A stretch of DNA of 64,000 nt from JAIQFL01 sp035295745 (GTDB lineage: Bacteria; Acidobacteriota; Terriglobia; Bryobacterales; Bryobacteraceae), in the NCBI GenBank assembly GCA_035295745.1, contig DATGIL010000022.1, positions 186,001-250,000 of the forward strand, written 5' to 3'. Within the stretch, counting starts at the first letter, position 1. Each line of letters starts with the position of its first letter. The position numbers and the translations under genes were made by a program. Shown in pieces: positions 8,630 through 17,921 of the stretch. A model generated the notes under the pieces. It saw only the letters and a program-made list of their open reading frames with translations, had not been told where the DNA came from and did not search any database.

Positions 8630-9593
8630 GCCGATACCGCTCCGTCGCTGCCTGATGATCGGCCAGATTGCTCGAGAACTGGTGCCCACCCGATCCGTCC
8701 GCCCGCGCGACAAAATAAAGTTCGTCCGACCGCATCGGCGCCAGAACGGCGTGGATCGACTGGACACCCGGATTGGCAATCGGCCCTGGGGGCAATCCGG
8801 CGTGGCGATATGTGTTGTAGGGATCGTCGCTATCCAGATCCGAGCGATGAATCGTTCCGCGATACCGGTCGGCCAGCAACGCCGCGTAGATCGTGGTCGG
8901 GTCGCAATCCAGCTTCATTCCGATCTTCAGGCGATTCTCGAAAACCGCCGCGATGCGCGGGCGCTCATCCGCCAGCTTGCCTTCTTTCTCCACCAGCGAG
9001 GCCATCGTGACCGTCTCATGCACGTCGGCCGAAGTGGAAAGACCACGCCAAACCTCACGGAACCGCGCAGTCATCAACTGGCAAAGATGTTCCGGAGTGG
9101 TGTGGCGACCCAGGCGATACGTGCTGGGGAACAGGTAGCCTTCGAGCGTTGGCGCGTGCGGATCGAGGTCGTGGATGATCGCGGGATTGCGTGCCGCGGT
9201 CAAAAACTGGCTGGCGGTAAAGAGCCCGAGTTGCTCCACCGCCTGACCGATGTCGAACATGTTCTTTCCCTCAGGCACCACCAGCTCGAAATAAAAAGTG
9301 TCCCCGCGCGCAATCCGGTTATAGACCTCGCCAGAGCTGGCGGGACGATTGAACCGATACTCCCCTGCCTGCAGAACCTTCGATCCTCGCAGAGCCCGGG
9401 CCGCCATGAAATCCCAGCGGCTCCGCACCACACCCGCGTTGGCGAGCAGCGCCGCAATCCCTTTCGTCGAGGTGCCGCGCGGGATCTCGACAAAAATCTC
9501 CCCGGAAAATCCGCGATACGGGAGCGACAGACGCACTACCAGCAGTGCCGCCAGAATCAGGAGCACAACCAACACACCAATGAGTTTTTTCAT
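8613..9593 (-). CDS. mltG: Endolytic murein transglycosylase MltG
   Basis: 326 residues. One N-terminal membrane helix (about residues 4-23) anchors a YceG-family periplasmic domain. Family landmarks are EGYLFPSTYRL (151-161), the catalytic Glu202 in TMASLVEKEGKLADER, and SDDPYNTYRHAGLPPGPI near the end. It cleaves nascent glycan strands and so terminates peptidoglycan chain growth. The start overlaps the ruvX stop by 4 bases, the frequent ruvX-mltG pairing. Confidence 0.95.
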   Translation of the reverse strand: MKKLIGVLVVLLILAALLVVRLSLPYRGFSGEIFVEIPRGTSTKGIAALLANAGVVRSRWDFMAARALRGSKVLQAGEYRFNRPASSGEVYNRIARGDTFYFELVVPEGKNMFDIGQAVEQLGLFTASQFLTAARNPAIIHDLDPHAPTLEGYLFPSTYRLGRHTTPEHLCQLMTARFREVWRGLSTSADVHETVTMASLVEKEGKLADERPRIAAVFENRLKIGMKLDCDPTTIYAALLADRYRGTIHRSDLDSDDPYNTYRHAGLPPGPIANPGVQSIHAVLAPMRSDELYFVARADGSGGHQFSSNLADHQAATERYRHGQRR

Positions 9594-10012
9594 CGCGAAT
9601 CCAGATAGCTTTGCAGTAAGATCACCGCGGAAAGCCGATCTACCGCGGCGGCGCGCTTTTCAATGCTGATCCCGCTGGAGCGTAAGACGCGCCCCGCTTC
9701 TACACTGGTAAGCCTCTCATCCCAGAACGTGACCGGTAAGCCGAGCCGGCTCTCGATGGCGGATCCGAATTCGCGCACCCAGGCGGATTGCCGCCCCTCC
9801 TGGCCCCGCATGCCGATCGGATTCCCCATCAGCACGAACCCCACCTCACGCTCCCGGGCAAGTTGTTCCAGCGCCGCCAAGTCCGCGCGTTTGTTGGTTC
9901 GTACCAGGTTCGGCAAGCCCTGGGCGGTGATTCCCAAAGGATCGCTGATGGCGAGGCCAATTCGCTTTTTGCCGAGATCCAGGGCGAGGATACGCGAATT
10001 TGTGGGTGTCAA
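9590..10012 (-). CDS. ruvX: Holliday junction resolvase-like RNase H-fold protein RuvX/YqgF
   Basis: 140 residues, the usual YqgF size. The RNase H-fold acidic site is visible: Asp in LALDLGKKRIGLAISDP, the conserved GNPIGMRGQEG loop (usually GLP-x-x-x-G), DERLTS and the C-terminal AAAVDRLSAVILLQSYLD with an Asp in the expected place. The family functions in rRNA processing or Holliday junction resolution. It is first in the minus-strand operon with mltG. Confidence 0.92.
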   Translation of the reverse strand: MTPTNSRILALDLGKKRIGLAISDPLGITAQGLPNLVRTNKRADLAALEQLAREREVGFVLMGNPIGMRGQEGRQSAWVREFGSAIESRLGLPVTFWDERLTSVEAGRVLRSSGISIEKRAAAVDRLSAVILLQSYLDSR

Positions 10013-10029
10013 CTCAATTTCATTATAGA
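10000..10029 (+). promoter_or_regulatory. Probable promoter of the AI-2E-type permease
   Basis: TTGTGG (10000-10005), 18-base spacer, TATAGA (10024-10029). The -10 ends 7 bases before ATG 10037, so transcription would begin at or next to that start codon. The promoter overlaps the 5' end of ruvX on the other strand. Confidence 0.45.
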
Positions 10030-10036
10030 CATGGCC

Positions 10037-11263
10037 ATGTTACAGTCGAGACAAGGTTGTCATTGCGCCGTGGCGCTCATCACCAAGCCTCTCACCAAAA
10101 CCTCGACGGCGGTACAGGAAGCACGGCAGTTCGCACTGCCGGTGGTAGCCATGGGTGTGATCATCGCGGTCCTTTATTTCGGACGCGTCTTCTTCATCAC
10201 ATCCATTACTGCCATGACAATTGCGTTCATTCTGGAGCCCTTTGTGGCCCTGCTGATGCGCGCGCGCTTTCCGCGGAGCCTCGCCAGCTTCGTGGTATGC
10301 ACCATCGCACTGCTGTTCCTATACGTCATCGGCATGGGCGCCTATTCGCAGTTCTCCGCGATGTATGAGGACCTTCCCAAGTACGGCCAGCGGATCGGAG
10401 ACATAGTCGACGATATACGGCAGAAGGTCACTGGAATGGAGGACCGTACCTACCAACTGCTGGTCCCAGCAAGGCAGCGCCAGCAGGAGCAGGAGCGGCT
10501 CCGGCTACAGCAGGCCGACACGGCCCGGAAGAGAAACACCCGAAATCCGCAGCCGCCCCCACCACCGCCGCCCGCCTCTGCCCTTCCCGGGTCCATCCCG
10601 GAAGTGCGCATTCACGAGGAGAACACCCCCATCGGTGACTACATCTACGCGCGCCTCAGCTCTTTCTATCAGATTCTGCTCATGGCCTCGTTCGTGCCGT
10701 TTCTCGTGTACTTCATGCTGAGCTGGCGCGACCATATCAATCGCAGCTTCCTGCAGTTCTTCCACGGCGAGGACCGGCTGATTGCCGCCCGCAGTCTACA
10801 AGGCATCGCCGACATGGTGCGCGCCTTCGTGGTGGGCAATTTCCTTCTCGGACTGCTGCTGGCCGCCATCAGTTCCACCATATTCTGGGCGATCCATCTG
10901 CCGTTTCCGCTCTTGGTCGGCCCGTTGAGCGGATTCCTCAGCCTGGTTCCCTATGTCGGATTGCCGCTCGCGATGGTGCCGCCGCTGTTCTCGGCGTTGG
11001 GGGTGAACCAAGTTTCGACTTATGTGCTGGTGGTGGTGTTCGTGGCCCTGCTGCACCTGTTCGCCTTGAATTTGCTCTACCCGAAAATCGTTGGATCGCG
11101 CGTGCATCTCAATCCGCTGGTAGTGACCTTTTCGCTGATGCTGTGGGGTTTTCTGTGGGACGCCCCGGGCTTGCTGCTGGCGATTCCGCTCACCGCAGGA
11201 ATCAAGGCGGTATGCGACAACGTCAAAGAGCTGCGCCCGATCGGCAAATTCCTGGGCGACTAA
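10037..11263 (+). CDS. AI-2E family (PerM/TqsA-like) membrane permease
   Basis: 408 residues from ATG 10037 (a second ATG in frame at 10031 is equally possible; no Shine-Dalgarno precedes either). About eight hydrophobic segments occur: two or three near residues 28-115 and the rest in the C-terminal half, including the family-type stretches LLVGPLSGFLSLVPYVG and PKIVGSRVHLNPLVVTFSLM. A soluble loop between them carries a coiled-coil-like Gln/Arg-rich part and a run of seven Pro residues. The family includes Na+/H+ and autoinducer-2 exporters; substrate cannot be told here. It is divergent from ruvX. Confidence 0.88.
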   Translation: MLQSRQGCHCAVALITKPLTKTSTAVQEARQFALPVVAMGVIIAVLYFGRVFFITSITAMTIAFILEPFVALLMRARFPRSLASFVVCTIALLFLYVIGMGAYSQFSAMYEDLPKYGQRIGDIVDDIRQKVTGMEDRTYQLLVPARQRQQEQERLRLQQADTARKRNTRNPQPPPPPPPASALPGSIPEVRIHEENTPIGDYIYARLSSFYQILLMASFVPFLVYFMLSWRDHINRSFLQFFHGEDRLIAARSLQGIADMVRAFVVGNFLLGLLLAAISSTIFWAIHLPFPLLVGPLSGFLSLVPYVGLPLAMVPPLFSALGVNQVSTYVLVVVFVALLHLFALNLLYPKIVGSRVHLNPLVVTFSLMLWGFLWDAPGLLLAIPLTAGIKAVCDNVKELRPIGKFLGD

Positions 11264-11328
11264 AAGCCCGTTTCCGATTGCACTACAATCAAAAGCAACC
11301 CGCGAGCTCGCGGTAAGGAGACCCAGGC

Positions 11329-12423
11329 ATGCATGACCCCACCCGTACCAGCGACAACGGCCTTGGACGGCGCGGTTTTCTAAAAACCGGAGCCGCCGGC
11401 TTAGCGCTCAGCCAGGCCGTAAACCCCACTCCCGCCGCGGCCCGGCCCCTCACGGAAAAGCAGAAGCTGGATCGCATCGCGTCCAACACCTGGCCTATCC
11501 GTTATATCTTCAAAAGCCGTACGCGTTTTGGGGCGAACACGCGGACCAGCGAGCTCAAGCAGAAATATGGGGAAATCACCATGCTCGATTTTCCCAAGTT
11601 CACCAAAGACACCTTCCCCGGCGTGACGCACATGGACCTGTTTTCCGGCCTCTTCGGCGACGTCACCGACGACAAGATGTATGTCGATGTGCCGCTGCTG
11701 GTCGGTGCCGCCACGCGGGTCACACAGGAATTCGATCCCTCGAGCGAAGCCGGTAGGCGTTGGCTGGATAAATTAGCCAACACCATGGCGTCAACCGGAA
11801 CCAAATGCCAGCACATCTCCAACAACGCTCCGCGCGACATCTGCGATCCTGACGTCGAGAAACGCAAAGCCGGCATCGCGGTGGCGAAGAAGTGGCTCGA
11901 CGGCGCGGCCGTGCTCGGCGCCAAATCGATGCGCGTCAATAGCGGCGGTCCTCGCATTGCGCCGAGCGCGGTGGCCACGGCCGACTATCCCAAGGCCGAT
12001 GAACTGGCGGGCCTGCTGTCGAACTGTATCGAGTCGTTCAAAGAGATGGCCGACTACGGGGGCAAGAAGGGCGTCAAAGTTACCCTCGAGAACCATTGGG
12101 GGCTGACGGCGAATCCGATCAACATCCGCATCATCGTGGACGAGGTACACTCGCCCTTTTGCGAGGCGTCCCCGGATTTCTGTAACTGGGAACATGAATA
12201 CCTGATGTACAACGGCCTGAAGGCCCTGGCGCCGTACGCCCACACCAATGTGCACGCCAAATACTGGAGCCGGTGGAAAGAGAACAATAACGTGGGCCGT
12301 TCCGTCAAGATCATGATGGACGCGGGCTTCGAAGGCACCTTCGCACTGGAGTACGAAGAGGGACCATGGGACGGCATTGAAGGGTCGAAGTATTTATATA
12401 AGGAAGTGCTGGCGGCGCTCTGA
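11329..12423 (+). CDS. Tat-exported sugar phosphate isomerase/epimerase-like TIM-barrel protein
   Basis: 364 residues. The N-terminus carries a twin-arginine signal (LGRRGFLKTGAAGLALS) followed by Ala/Pro-rich cleavage region. The body resembles xylose-isomerase-like TIM barrels (AP endonuclease family 2): GAKSMRVNSGGPRIAPS, KVTLENHWGLTANP with the conserved Glu-Asn-His, and FEGTFALEYEEGPWDG. Such exported isomerase-like proteins are common in Acidobacteria and Planctomycetes, but substrates are mostly unknown. It has its own region and a strong hairpin terminator follows. Confidence 0.8.
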   Translation: MHDPTRTSDNGLGRRGFLKTGAAGLALSQAVNPTPAAARPLTEKQKLDRIASNTWPIRYIFKSRTRFGANTRTSELKQKYGEITMLDFPKFTKDTFPGVTHMDLFSGLFGDVTDDKMYVDVPLLVGAATRVTQEFDPSSEAGRRWLDKLANTMASTGTKCQHISNNAPRDICDPDVEKRKAGIAVAKKWLDGAAVLGAKSMRVNSGGPRIAPSAVATADYPKADELAGLLSNCIESFKEMADYGGKKGVKVTLENHWGLTANPINIRIIVDEVHSPFCEASPDFCNWEHEYLMYNGLKALAPYAHTNVHAKYWSRWKENNNVGRSVKIMMDAGFEGTFALEYEEGPWDGIEGSKYLYKEVLAAL

Positions 12424-12432
12424 GAAACCGGC

Positions 12433-12466
12433 ATGCCCGGGACCAATACGGAGCGGTCCCGGGCAT
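12433..12466. terminator. Perfect inverted repeat, probable bidirectional terminator
   Basis: ATGCCCGGGACC (12433-12444), a 10-base loop and GGTCCCGGGCAT (12455-12466): a 12-base perfect stem between two convergent genes (ends at 12423 and 12487). No U-tract follows on either strand, so it may work with Rho or as an mRNA end stabiliser. Confidence 0.7.
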
Positions 12467-12486
12467 ACATTCGGTCATCCTTGAGA

Positions 12487-12651
12487 CTAGCGGTAGTACC
12501 CGTACCGATAATGGTGGTAGCGGTAATAGTGATGCGGGTGATGTCGCACCACAATGACTACCCTATGCTCGGCCTTCGCAGGTGTTGGCTGCACCAGAGT
12601 CAAGGTTGAAGCGGCGAGCAGTGCTCCAACTGATAAAAGTTTTCGCAACAT
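12487..12651 (-). CDS. Small secreted His/Tyr-rich protein
   Basis: 54 residues from ATG 12651, selected because GGAGG lies 7 bases upstream on the minus strand; the longer frame from 12705 has no such site. Residues 1-28 form a clean signal peptide ending PTPAKAEH. The mature part is about 26 residues, with the tail HHPHHYYRYHHYRYGYYR: seven His and nine Tyr in 24 residues. Composition suggests metal (Cu/Zn/Ni) binding or a cross-linkable surface peptide, but no family is recognised and this role is inference. Confidence 0.6.
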   Translation of the reverse strand: MLRKLLSVGALLAASTLTLVQPTPAKAEHRVVIVVRHHPHHYYRYHHYRYGYYR

Positions 12652-12817
12652 ATCGCCTCCTGCACAGATAAGTTGCACCCGGTGCTCCAAAGGACGTTTC
12701 GTCACCTGAGCTCTGATCCCTGGGGATACGCGCAGAAGGCTTTCGCTTCACTGCGGAAGCCGCAACTTCCTCACTTCGACACCTTCCTCCAACCGGTATT
12801 GTCTCTTGCCATCTCAC

Positions 12818-13861
12818 TCAATTGCCCGGAACCCGGGTGCCGAAAAATTTCAAGGAGTCATGAAGCAGTGCAGCGGGACGTAGTCTTTCCGGCGCCTGCG
12901 GAATCGGAATCAACCTTTCAATCGCAAAGGAAGCTGCCCCCGCCACTACTCCAGTGACTACCCCCTCGGTGCGGCCGACAAGGCCTGCGAGCGGCGCGGC
13001 GATCTGAACTACCTTGGCTGCATACCGCGCGGCGTTTGCCAGTCCCGATCCACGCACGATCGCTGTGTACTCCCCAAGCATCTTGAGCATCTTCTCTCGA
13101 GCATCGTGTGGATCCATCCCACCTGAGTACATCTGCTTCAGCCAGCCATGAAAATACTGGCGGGTCTCGCACAAGTCTTGGCGTGAGGCCAGCCGCGCCG
13201 CATCCCGAAGCAACTCGGCGTCACTCTTCTCCGAGTCCGGCACGAAAAAGTCCCATCCAAAGAGAGCGTAGGGAGACGGCCCCGCCATTCCAGTCCCATC
13301 CTTATCTTCCCGAACACCCAGATCCGCCTTGAGTTCCCCATATGAGCCATAAGCGATCACCGGCTCCACGTCCACGCCCGGAGTCCTGACTCGGTTGACG
13401 AGCTTGCGTACCACCTCGTTGTTCAGTTGATTCGCCACATACAATGCAAGCACGCCGGTAGTCGCCAGGTATGCGGCCTCTTCCGGTTGGTTCGTCCTGG
13501 CGTATTCCACCTGATCTTGGATCGATTCCGTCAGTTCGGATCGGCCACATTCCAACTCCTGTTTCCCGTAAAGTTTCGCCCCATGCTCCTGTGCCCGGCC
13601 GTCCCACGGCAGTTCGACCGCGAGTTCGAACTCACCCAATATGTCAAGTAGGTCGCGCTGCGCTTTCGGGTCCCAATGATTTCGGCGCCAGCGCGACACC
13701 TCGTCCTCTTGCTGTGCCTCCGGCGGACCTCCCGCCGACAATTCCTTCTCCGTCGCGGGTCTGGGAATCACGAGTTTGTCGTACAGAAGCACTTCTGCCA
13801 CAAACGGCCGCGCTCTGAGATGATCCTTAACCGAGAAGGTCCCCCACTGCTGAAGTCTCAT
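12818..13861 (-). CDS. Hypothetical protein, 347 residues
   Basis: Start ATG 13861 with GAGGAGG just upstream (13866-13872 region), so expression is likely. N-terminus MRLQQWGTFSVKDHLRARPF; no signal peptide. The middle is charged and helical, and a Gly/Ala-rich hydrophobic segment (AAKVVQIAAPLAGLVGRTEG, then VVTGVVAGAASFAIERLI) near residues 285-325 could be a membrane or helical-hairpin segment. I do not recognise the family. It is a single-gene unit between convergent and divergent neighbours; solitary genes of this kind are often of accessory origin, but nothing else here proves transfer. Confidence 0.65.
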   Translation of the reverse strand: MRLQQWGTFSVKDHLRARPFVAEVLLYDKLVIPRPATEKELSAGGPPEAQQEDEVSRWRRNHWDPKAQRDLLDILGEFELAVELPWDGRAQEHGAKLYGKQELECGRSELTESIQDQVEYARTNQPEEAAYLATTGVLALYVANQLNNEVVRKLVNRVRTPGVDVEPVIAYGSYGELKADLGVREDKDGTGMAGPSPYALFGWDFFVPDSEKSDAELLRDAARLASRQDLCETRQYFHGWLKQMYSGGMDPHDAREKMLKMLGEYTAIVRGSGLANAARYAAKVVQIAAPLAGLVGRTEGVVTGVVAGAASFAIERLIPIPQAPERLRPAALLHDSLKFFGTRVPGN

Positions 13862-13962
13862 CGTTCCTCCTCGCGCTCTTCGGGCGCCCTAACGAATTCT
13901 ACTCGAAAATGACGAAACGAACTCCCCCCGCCCACCGCTTTCCCAGTAGAATGGTCAACCAT

Positions 13963-16599
13963 ATGCACCGTCTCCTCGTCTTCGTCCTCTTCGCCGCTTG
14001 CGCCGCACCTGCCCAGGAGATTACCTCGCCCGAGAAGTTCTTCGGATTCCAACTCGGCGCCGACAAGAAGATGGCCCGCTGGGACAAGATCGTCGAGTAC
14101 TTCTCGGTCCTCGAAAAGCAGAGCGGCGGCCGCATGAAAGTCGTCAACATGGGCCCCACCTCCGAGGGCAATCCTTTCCTTGAAGTGTTCATCACCTCGC
14201 CCGCGAACCTCGCCAAACTCGAGCACTACCGCGACATCAACCTCCGCATCACGGACCCGCGCGGCCTCACCGAAGCCCAGGCTCGCGCGCTCACCGACGA
14301 GGGCAAAGCTGTCGTCGTACAGTCTATGAGCATGCACGCCACCGAGATCGGCGGCAGCCAGATGGCTCCCGAGCTTGCCTACGATCTGCTCGCCCGCAAA
14401 GACGAAGAGACCCGCCGCATCTTGGACAACGTCATCTTCATTGAAGTCCCCAGCTTCAATCCCGACGGCCAGATCATGGTCACGGACTGGTACAACAAGC
14501 AGCTCGGAACTCCATTTGAAGGCACCAATCCGCCGTGGCTCTACCAGAAGTACGCCGGCCACGACAACAACCGCGATGCCTTCATGACCAACATCCCCGA
14601 CTCGCAGTACATGGCCCGCATCCTATTCACCGAGTGGAAGCCCGAAGCCTACGTGGACCATCACCACATGGGCGGCAACGGAGCGCGCATCTACCTCCCG
14701 CCCTATGCCGAGCCGATCCGTCCCGGCGCCGACCCGATTCTGTGGCGCGAACTGAGCTGGTACGGCGCCCACATGGCCTATAAAGAGGAGGAGGCTGGGC
14801 TCTCGGGAGCGATCAATGGCGCAATCTACTCCGGCTGGGGCCACTTCGGCTTCCATTGGATCACGCCCTTCCACAACATCGCAGGCATGCTCACCGAGTC
14901 TGCCAGCGCGCGCCTCGCCACGCCTCAGTTTCTGCATCCCGATCAGTTGCGCGGCAATACGCGCAACCTTCCCGTTTACGAAGCCGAGACCATCTTCCCC
15001 AACCCCTGGCCCGGCGGATGGTGGCGCCTGCGCGATATCGTCGATCGCCAGAAGGTCTCCGCGTGGGCGACTCTCGATCTCGCGGCGCGCAATCGCGAAA
15101 CCGTGCTCTGGAATGCCTACCTGAAAGCCAAACGGCAGACCGAACGTGGCGCCGCCGGGAAGCCCGGAGCCTACCTGATCTCCCTCCGCCAGCACGACCC
15201 GCTCACCGCCATGAAGATGGTGAACAAGCTCCTCGTCCAGGGAATTGAAGTGCAGCGCGCTTCCAAGACCTTCACGGTCGCCAGCGGTATGCAGTACCCC
15301 GAAGGATCCATCATTGTCTCCATGGCCCAGCCAAAGATGGGTCTCATCAAGTATCTGCTGGGGCGCACCTTCTATCCCGATAACGAATGGACCCGCGAGC
15401 GCGACGGCTCCCCCATCCGCCCCTACGATATGGCTACCGACACTATGTTCGAGTACATGGGCGTTCGCGTGGATCCGCTCGACGACGCTTCGGAAATTCG
15501 CGACGTCGCCATGGAGAAGGTCTCCGCTCCTCTCGCGTCCGCCGGCAAACTCACGCGCGGACCTAATGGATACTCTCTCGATGGCCGCCTCAACGACAGC
15601 TTCCGCGCCGTCAATCTGCTCTTCGACAAAAACATTACGGTGCGCCGCGTAGACAAGCCGTCCGCCAACCTGCGTCCGGGCGACTTCCTCGTTCCCGCGG
15701 GTTCCGAGGCCACACTCGAAGCCGTCGCGCGCCAGACCGGCGTCGATTTCACCGCGCTGAGCGGCGCCGTTTCCACCGGCGTGCACGACACCAAACGCCT
15801 CCGCGTCGCCATGTACCAGCGATACGGCGGCGGCAACATCGATGAAGGCTGGACCCGCCTGATGCTCGAGCAGTTCAACTTTCCCTACACCTCCATCTTC
15901 GATCCGGAGATCAAGAAGGGCAGCCTCAACGACAAGTACGACGTCCTCATCATTCCCAACGATTCCACCGCCACCATCACCGGAGAGACGCCGCCCGCCG
16001 GTGGAACGGCTGCGGGCCGCGGCGGACGTGCCGGTGCCGGCGGTGGACCCGGCGGGGGCGGCGAAGGTGGCGAGGGCGGCGGACGAGGCGGCAATACACC
16101 TCCCGAATACCGCACCGGGCTCGGAACCGAGGGTGTCAACGCGATCCGCGACTTCGTCCAGAAGGGCGGCACCCTCGTCGCGCTGAATGGCGCCTCCGCC
16201 TTCCCCATGGACCGTCTCGGCATCGGCGTCCGCAACGTCCTGACCGGCAAAACCACCAAAGAATTCTGGTGCCCCGGGTCCACGCTCAAGGTCAATATCG
16301 AGACCACCAATCCGATTGCTTACGGCATGCCGACGCAGGCGCTAGCGCTCTATCTCAACAGCCCGGCGTTCGAGATCACCGCGCAGAATTCGCAGGATTA
16401 CGAGGTGGTGGTCCGCTACGCCGATCGCGAACTGCTCGAAAGCGGATGGCTCGTCGGCGAAGAGAATCTTGCGCGCCGTGCCGCTGTGGTCTCCGCGAAA
16501 CTCGGACAGGGTAAAGTCGTCCTGATCGGCTTCCCTGCCCAGCACCGTGCCCAAACGCACGGCACCTACAAGCTGTTATTCAATACCCTGGTGAGATGA
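13963..16599 (+). CDS. Exported M14-family zinc carboxypeptidase
   Basis: 878 residues from ATG 13963, chosen because it starts directly with a signal peptide (MHRLLVFVLFAACAAPAQ); the in-frame ATG at 13909 would put 18 polar residues ahead of it. The M14 zinc site is visible as His125-x-x-Glu128 (SMHATEIGGSQ), with DNNRD (201-205) and DHHHM (232-236). The C-terminal half has a Gly/Arg-rich linker (roughly residues 688-712) and a class I glutamine amidotransferase-like region (LNDKYDVLIIPNDSTATITG, FVQKGGTLVALNGASAF). Such large secreted peptidases break down peptides outside the cell. Its stop overlaps the next gene by 4 bases. Confidence 0.88.
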   Translation: MHRLLVFVLFAACAAPAQEITSPEKFFGFQLGADKKMARWDKIVEYFSVLEKQSGGRMKVVNMGPTSEGNPFLEVFITSPANLAKLEHYRDINLRITDPRGLTEAQARALTDEGKAVVVQSMSMHATEIGGSQMAPELAYDLLARKDEETRRILDNVIFIEVPSFNPDGQIMVTDWYNKQLGTPFEGTNPPWLYQKYAGHDNNRDAFMTNIPDSQYMARILFTEWKPEAYVDHHHMGGNGARIYLPPYAEPIRPGADPILWRELSWYGAHMAYKEEEAGLSGAINGAIYSGWGHFGFHWITPFHNIAGMLTESASARLATPQFLHPDQLRGNTRNLPVYEAETIFPNPWPGGWWRLRDIVDRQKVSAWATLDLAARNRETVLWNAYLKAKRQTERGAAGKPGAYLISLRQHDPLTAMKMVNKLLVQGIEVQRASKTFTVASGMQYPEGSIIVSMAQPKMGLIKYLLGRTFYPDNEWTRERDGSPIRPYDMATDTMFEYMGVRVDPLDDASEIRDVAMEKVSAPLASAGKLTRGPNGYSLDGRLNDSFRAVNLLFDKNITVRRVDKPSANLRPGDFLVPAGSEATLEAVARQTGVDFTALSGAVSTGVHDTKRLRVAMYQRYGGGNIDEGWTRLMLEQFNFPYTSIFDPEIKKGSLNDKYDVLIIPNDSTATITGETPPAGGTAAGRGGRAGAGGGPGGGGEGGEGGGRGGNTPPEYRTGLGTEGVNAIRDFVQKGGTLVALNGASAFPMDRLGIGVRNVLTGKTTKEFWCPGSTLKVNIETTNPIAYGMPTQALALYLNSPAFEITAQNSQDYEVVVRYADRELLESGWLVGEENLARRAAVVSAKLGQGKVVLIGFPAQHRAQTHGTYKLLFNTLVR

Positions 16600-17918
16600 C
16601 GATGCGTTTCTGGGCCGTCATATTGCTACTCTGCCATCCTGCCGCCGCCGCGTCGCTGCACGTGCACGAATCGGCATTCGTGCCGGCGCTGGACGGGAAA
16701 CCGGCGGGATGGACCACTTGGAGCGCCCGGCCCGAAACCGCGCCGCGCACCTTTGTCGATCCGCAGCATTACCGCATGCATCCCGGCTCGCTCGCGATCT
16801 CGGGCAATGGCAACGTCGCCGAGCATGGCGGATGGGAGCGTTCGATCACAGGCGTGGAGCCCCGCTCATGGTATCGCTTCACCGCCTGGTATCAGGCCGA
16901 TTCCGTTACTGCCGAGTCGTGGCAAGTCGTAGCACGCCTCGATTGGCGCACCGGCAACAAACGCGCGGGCCAGCCGGACTACGCGTATCAAGCCACCCGC
17001 GAAGGCGACTGGACCAAGGTTTCCCTCTACGCACAGGCTCCCGAAAAAGCCGATGGGGTGGTCCTCCAGTTCTACCTCTCCAACGCACCCGGCGGCACAG
17101 TCTGGTGGGACGACATTTCGCTCGATCGGATCGCTGAACCCGCCCCGCGCAAGGTCACCATCGCCTCCATCAATCTCCGCCCGGAACATACGCGCTCCGC
17201 GCAGGACAGCGTTGGCCGCTTCGTCGAAGCCGTGGAATCCACCGTACCCGGTAAGACAGACGTCATCCTCCTGCCCGAAGGCATCACGGTTGTCGGCACC
17301 GGCAAATCGTATGCCGACGTTGCCGAAGCGATTCCCGGACCGACCACTGCGCGTCTCGGCGAACTGGCGCGGCGCCGCAACTCCTACATCGCCGCCGGAA
17401 TCGTCGAGCGCGAAGGACCCGCCGTCTACAACACTGCGGTGCTGATCGACCGGGCCGGCAAAGTGGCGGGCAAATACCGCAAAGTCTATCTGCCGCGCGA
17501 GGAGGTCGAAGGCGGCCTGACCCCGGGCTCCAGCTATCCGGTCTTCCACACCGACTTCGGAACCGTCGGCATGATGATCTGCTACGACGTCTTCTACTCC
17601 GATCCCGCGCGCGCCCTGGCGTCGCAAGGCGCCGAACTCATTCTCATGCCCATTTGGGGCGGCGACGAGAACCTGGCCAAGGCACGCGCCATCGAGAACA
17701 AAGTTTTCCTGATCGCTTCCGGCTACGATCATCCGACCTACATCATGGACCCCGATGGCGAGCGCATCTCGCAGGCGCCCAAGCGCGGCACCGCTGCGAT
17801 CGCCACCATCGATCTGAATCGCCGCTATCTGGATTCCTGGCTGGGCGACATGCACGGACGCCGCATGAAGGAGCTTCGCGTGGATGTGAAGCAGCCCATC
17901 CCCGGCTTCGTTAAGTGA
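16596..17918 (+). CDS. Exported carbon-nitrogen hydrolase (nitrilase superfamily) with N-terminal carbohydrate-binding-like domain
   Basis: 440 residues. Signal peptide MTMRFWAVILLLCHPAAAAS. Residues ~25-180 look like a jelly-roll domain (WYRFTAWYQADSVTAES, GTVWWDDISLDRIAEP). The nitrilase catalytic triad follows: Glu228 (LLPEGITVV), Lys296 (GKYRKVYLP), Cys329 (MMICYDVFYSD). Nitrilases hydrolyse amides or nitriles; a secreted form with a binding domain suggests action on an extracellular or envelope amide. It is translationally coupled (ATGA) to the M14 carboxypeptidase, suggesting joint breakdown of peptides or amide-linked polymers. Confidence 0.87.
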   Translation: MTMRFWAVILLLCHPAAAASLHVHESAFVPALDGKPAGWTTWSARPETAPRTFVDPQHYRMHPGSLAISGNGNVAEHGGWERSITGVEPRSWYRFTAWYQADSVTAESWQVVARLDWRTGNKRAGQPDYAYQATREGDWTKVSLYAQAPEKADGVVLQFYLSNAPGGTVWWDDISLDRIAEPAPRKVTIASINLRPEHTRSAQDSVGRFVEAVESTVPGKTDVILLPEGITVVGTGKSYADVAEAIPGPTTARLGELARRRNSYIAAGIVEREGPAVYNTAVLIDRAGKVAGKYRKVYLPREEVEGGLTPGSSYPVFHTDFGTVGMMICYDVFYSDPARALASQGAELILMPIWGGDENLAKARAIENKVFLIASGYDHPTYIMDPDGERISQAPKRGTAAIATIDLNRRYLDSWLGDMHGRRMKELRVDVKQPIPGFVK

Positions 17919-17921
17919 GCT

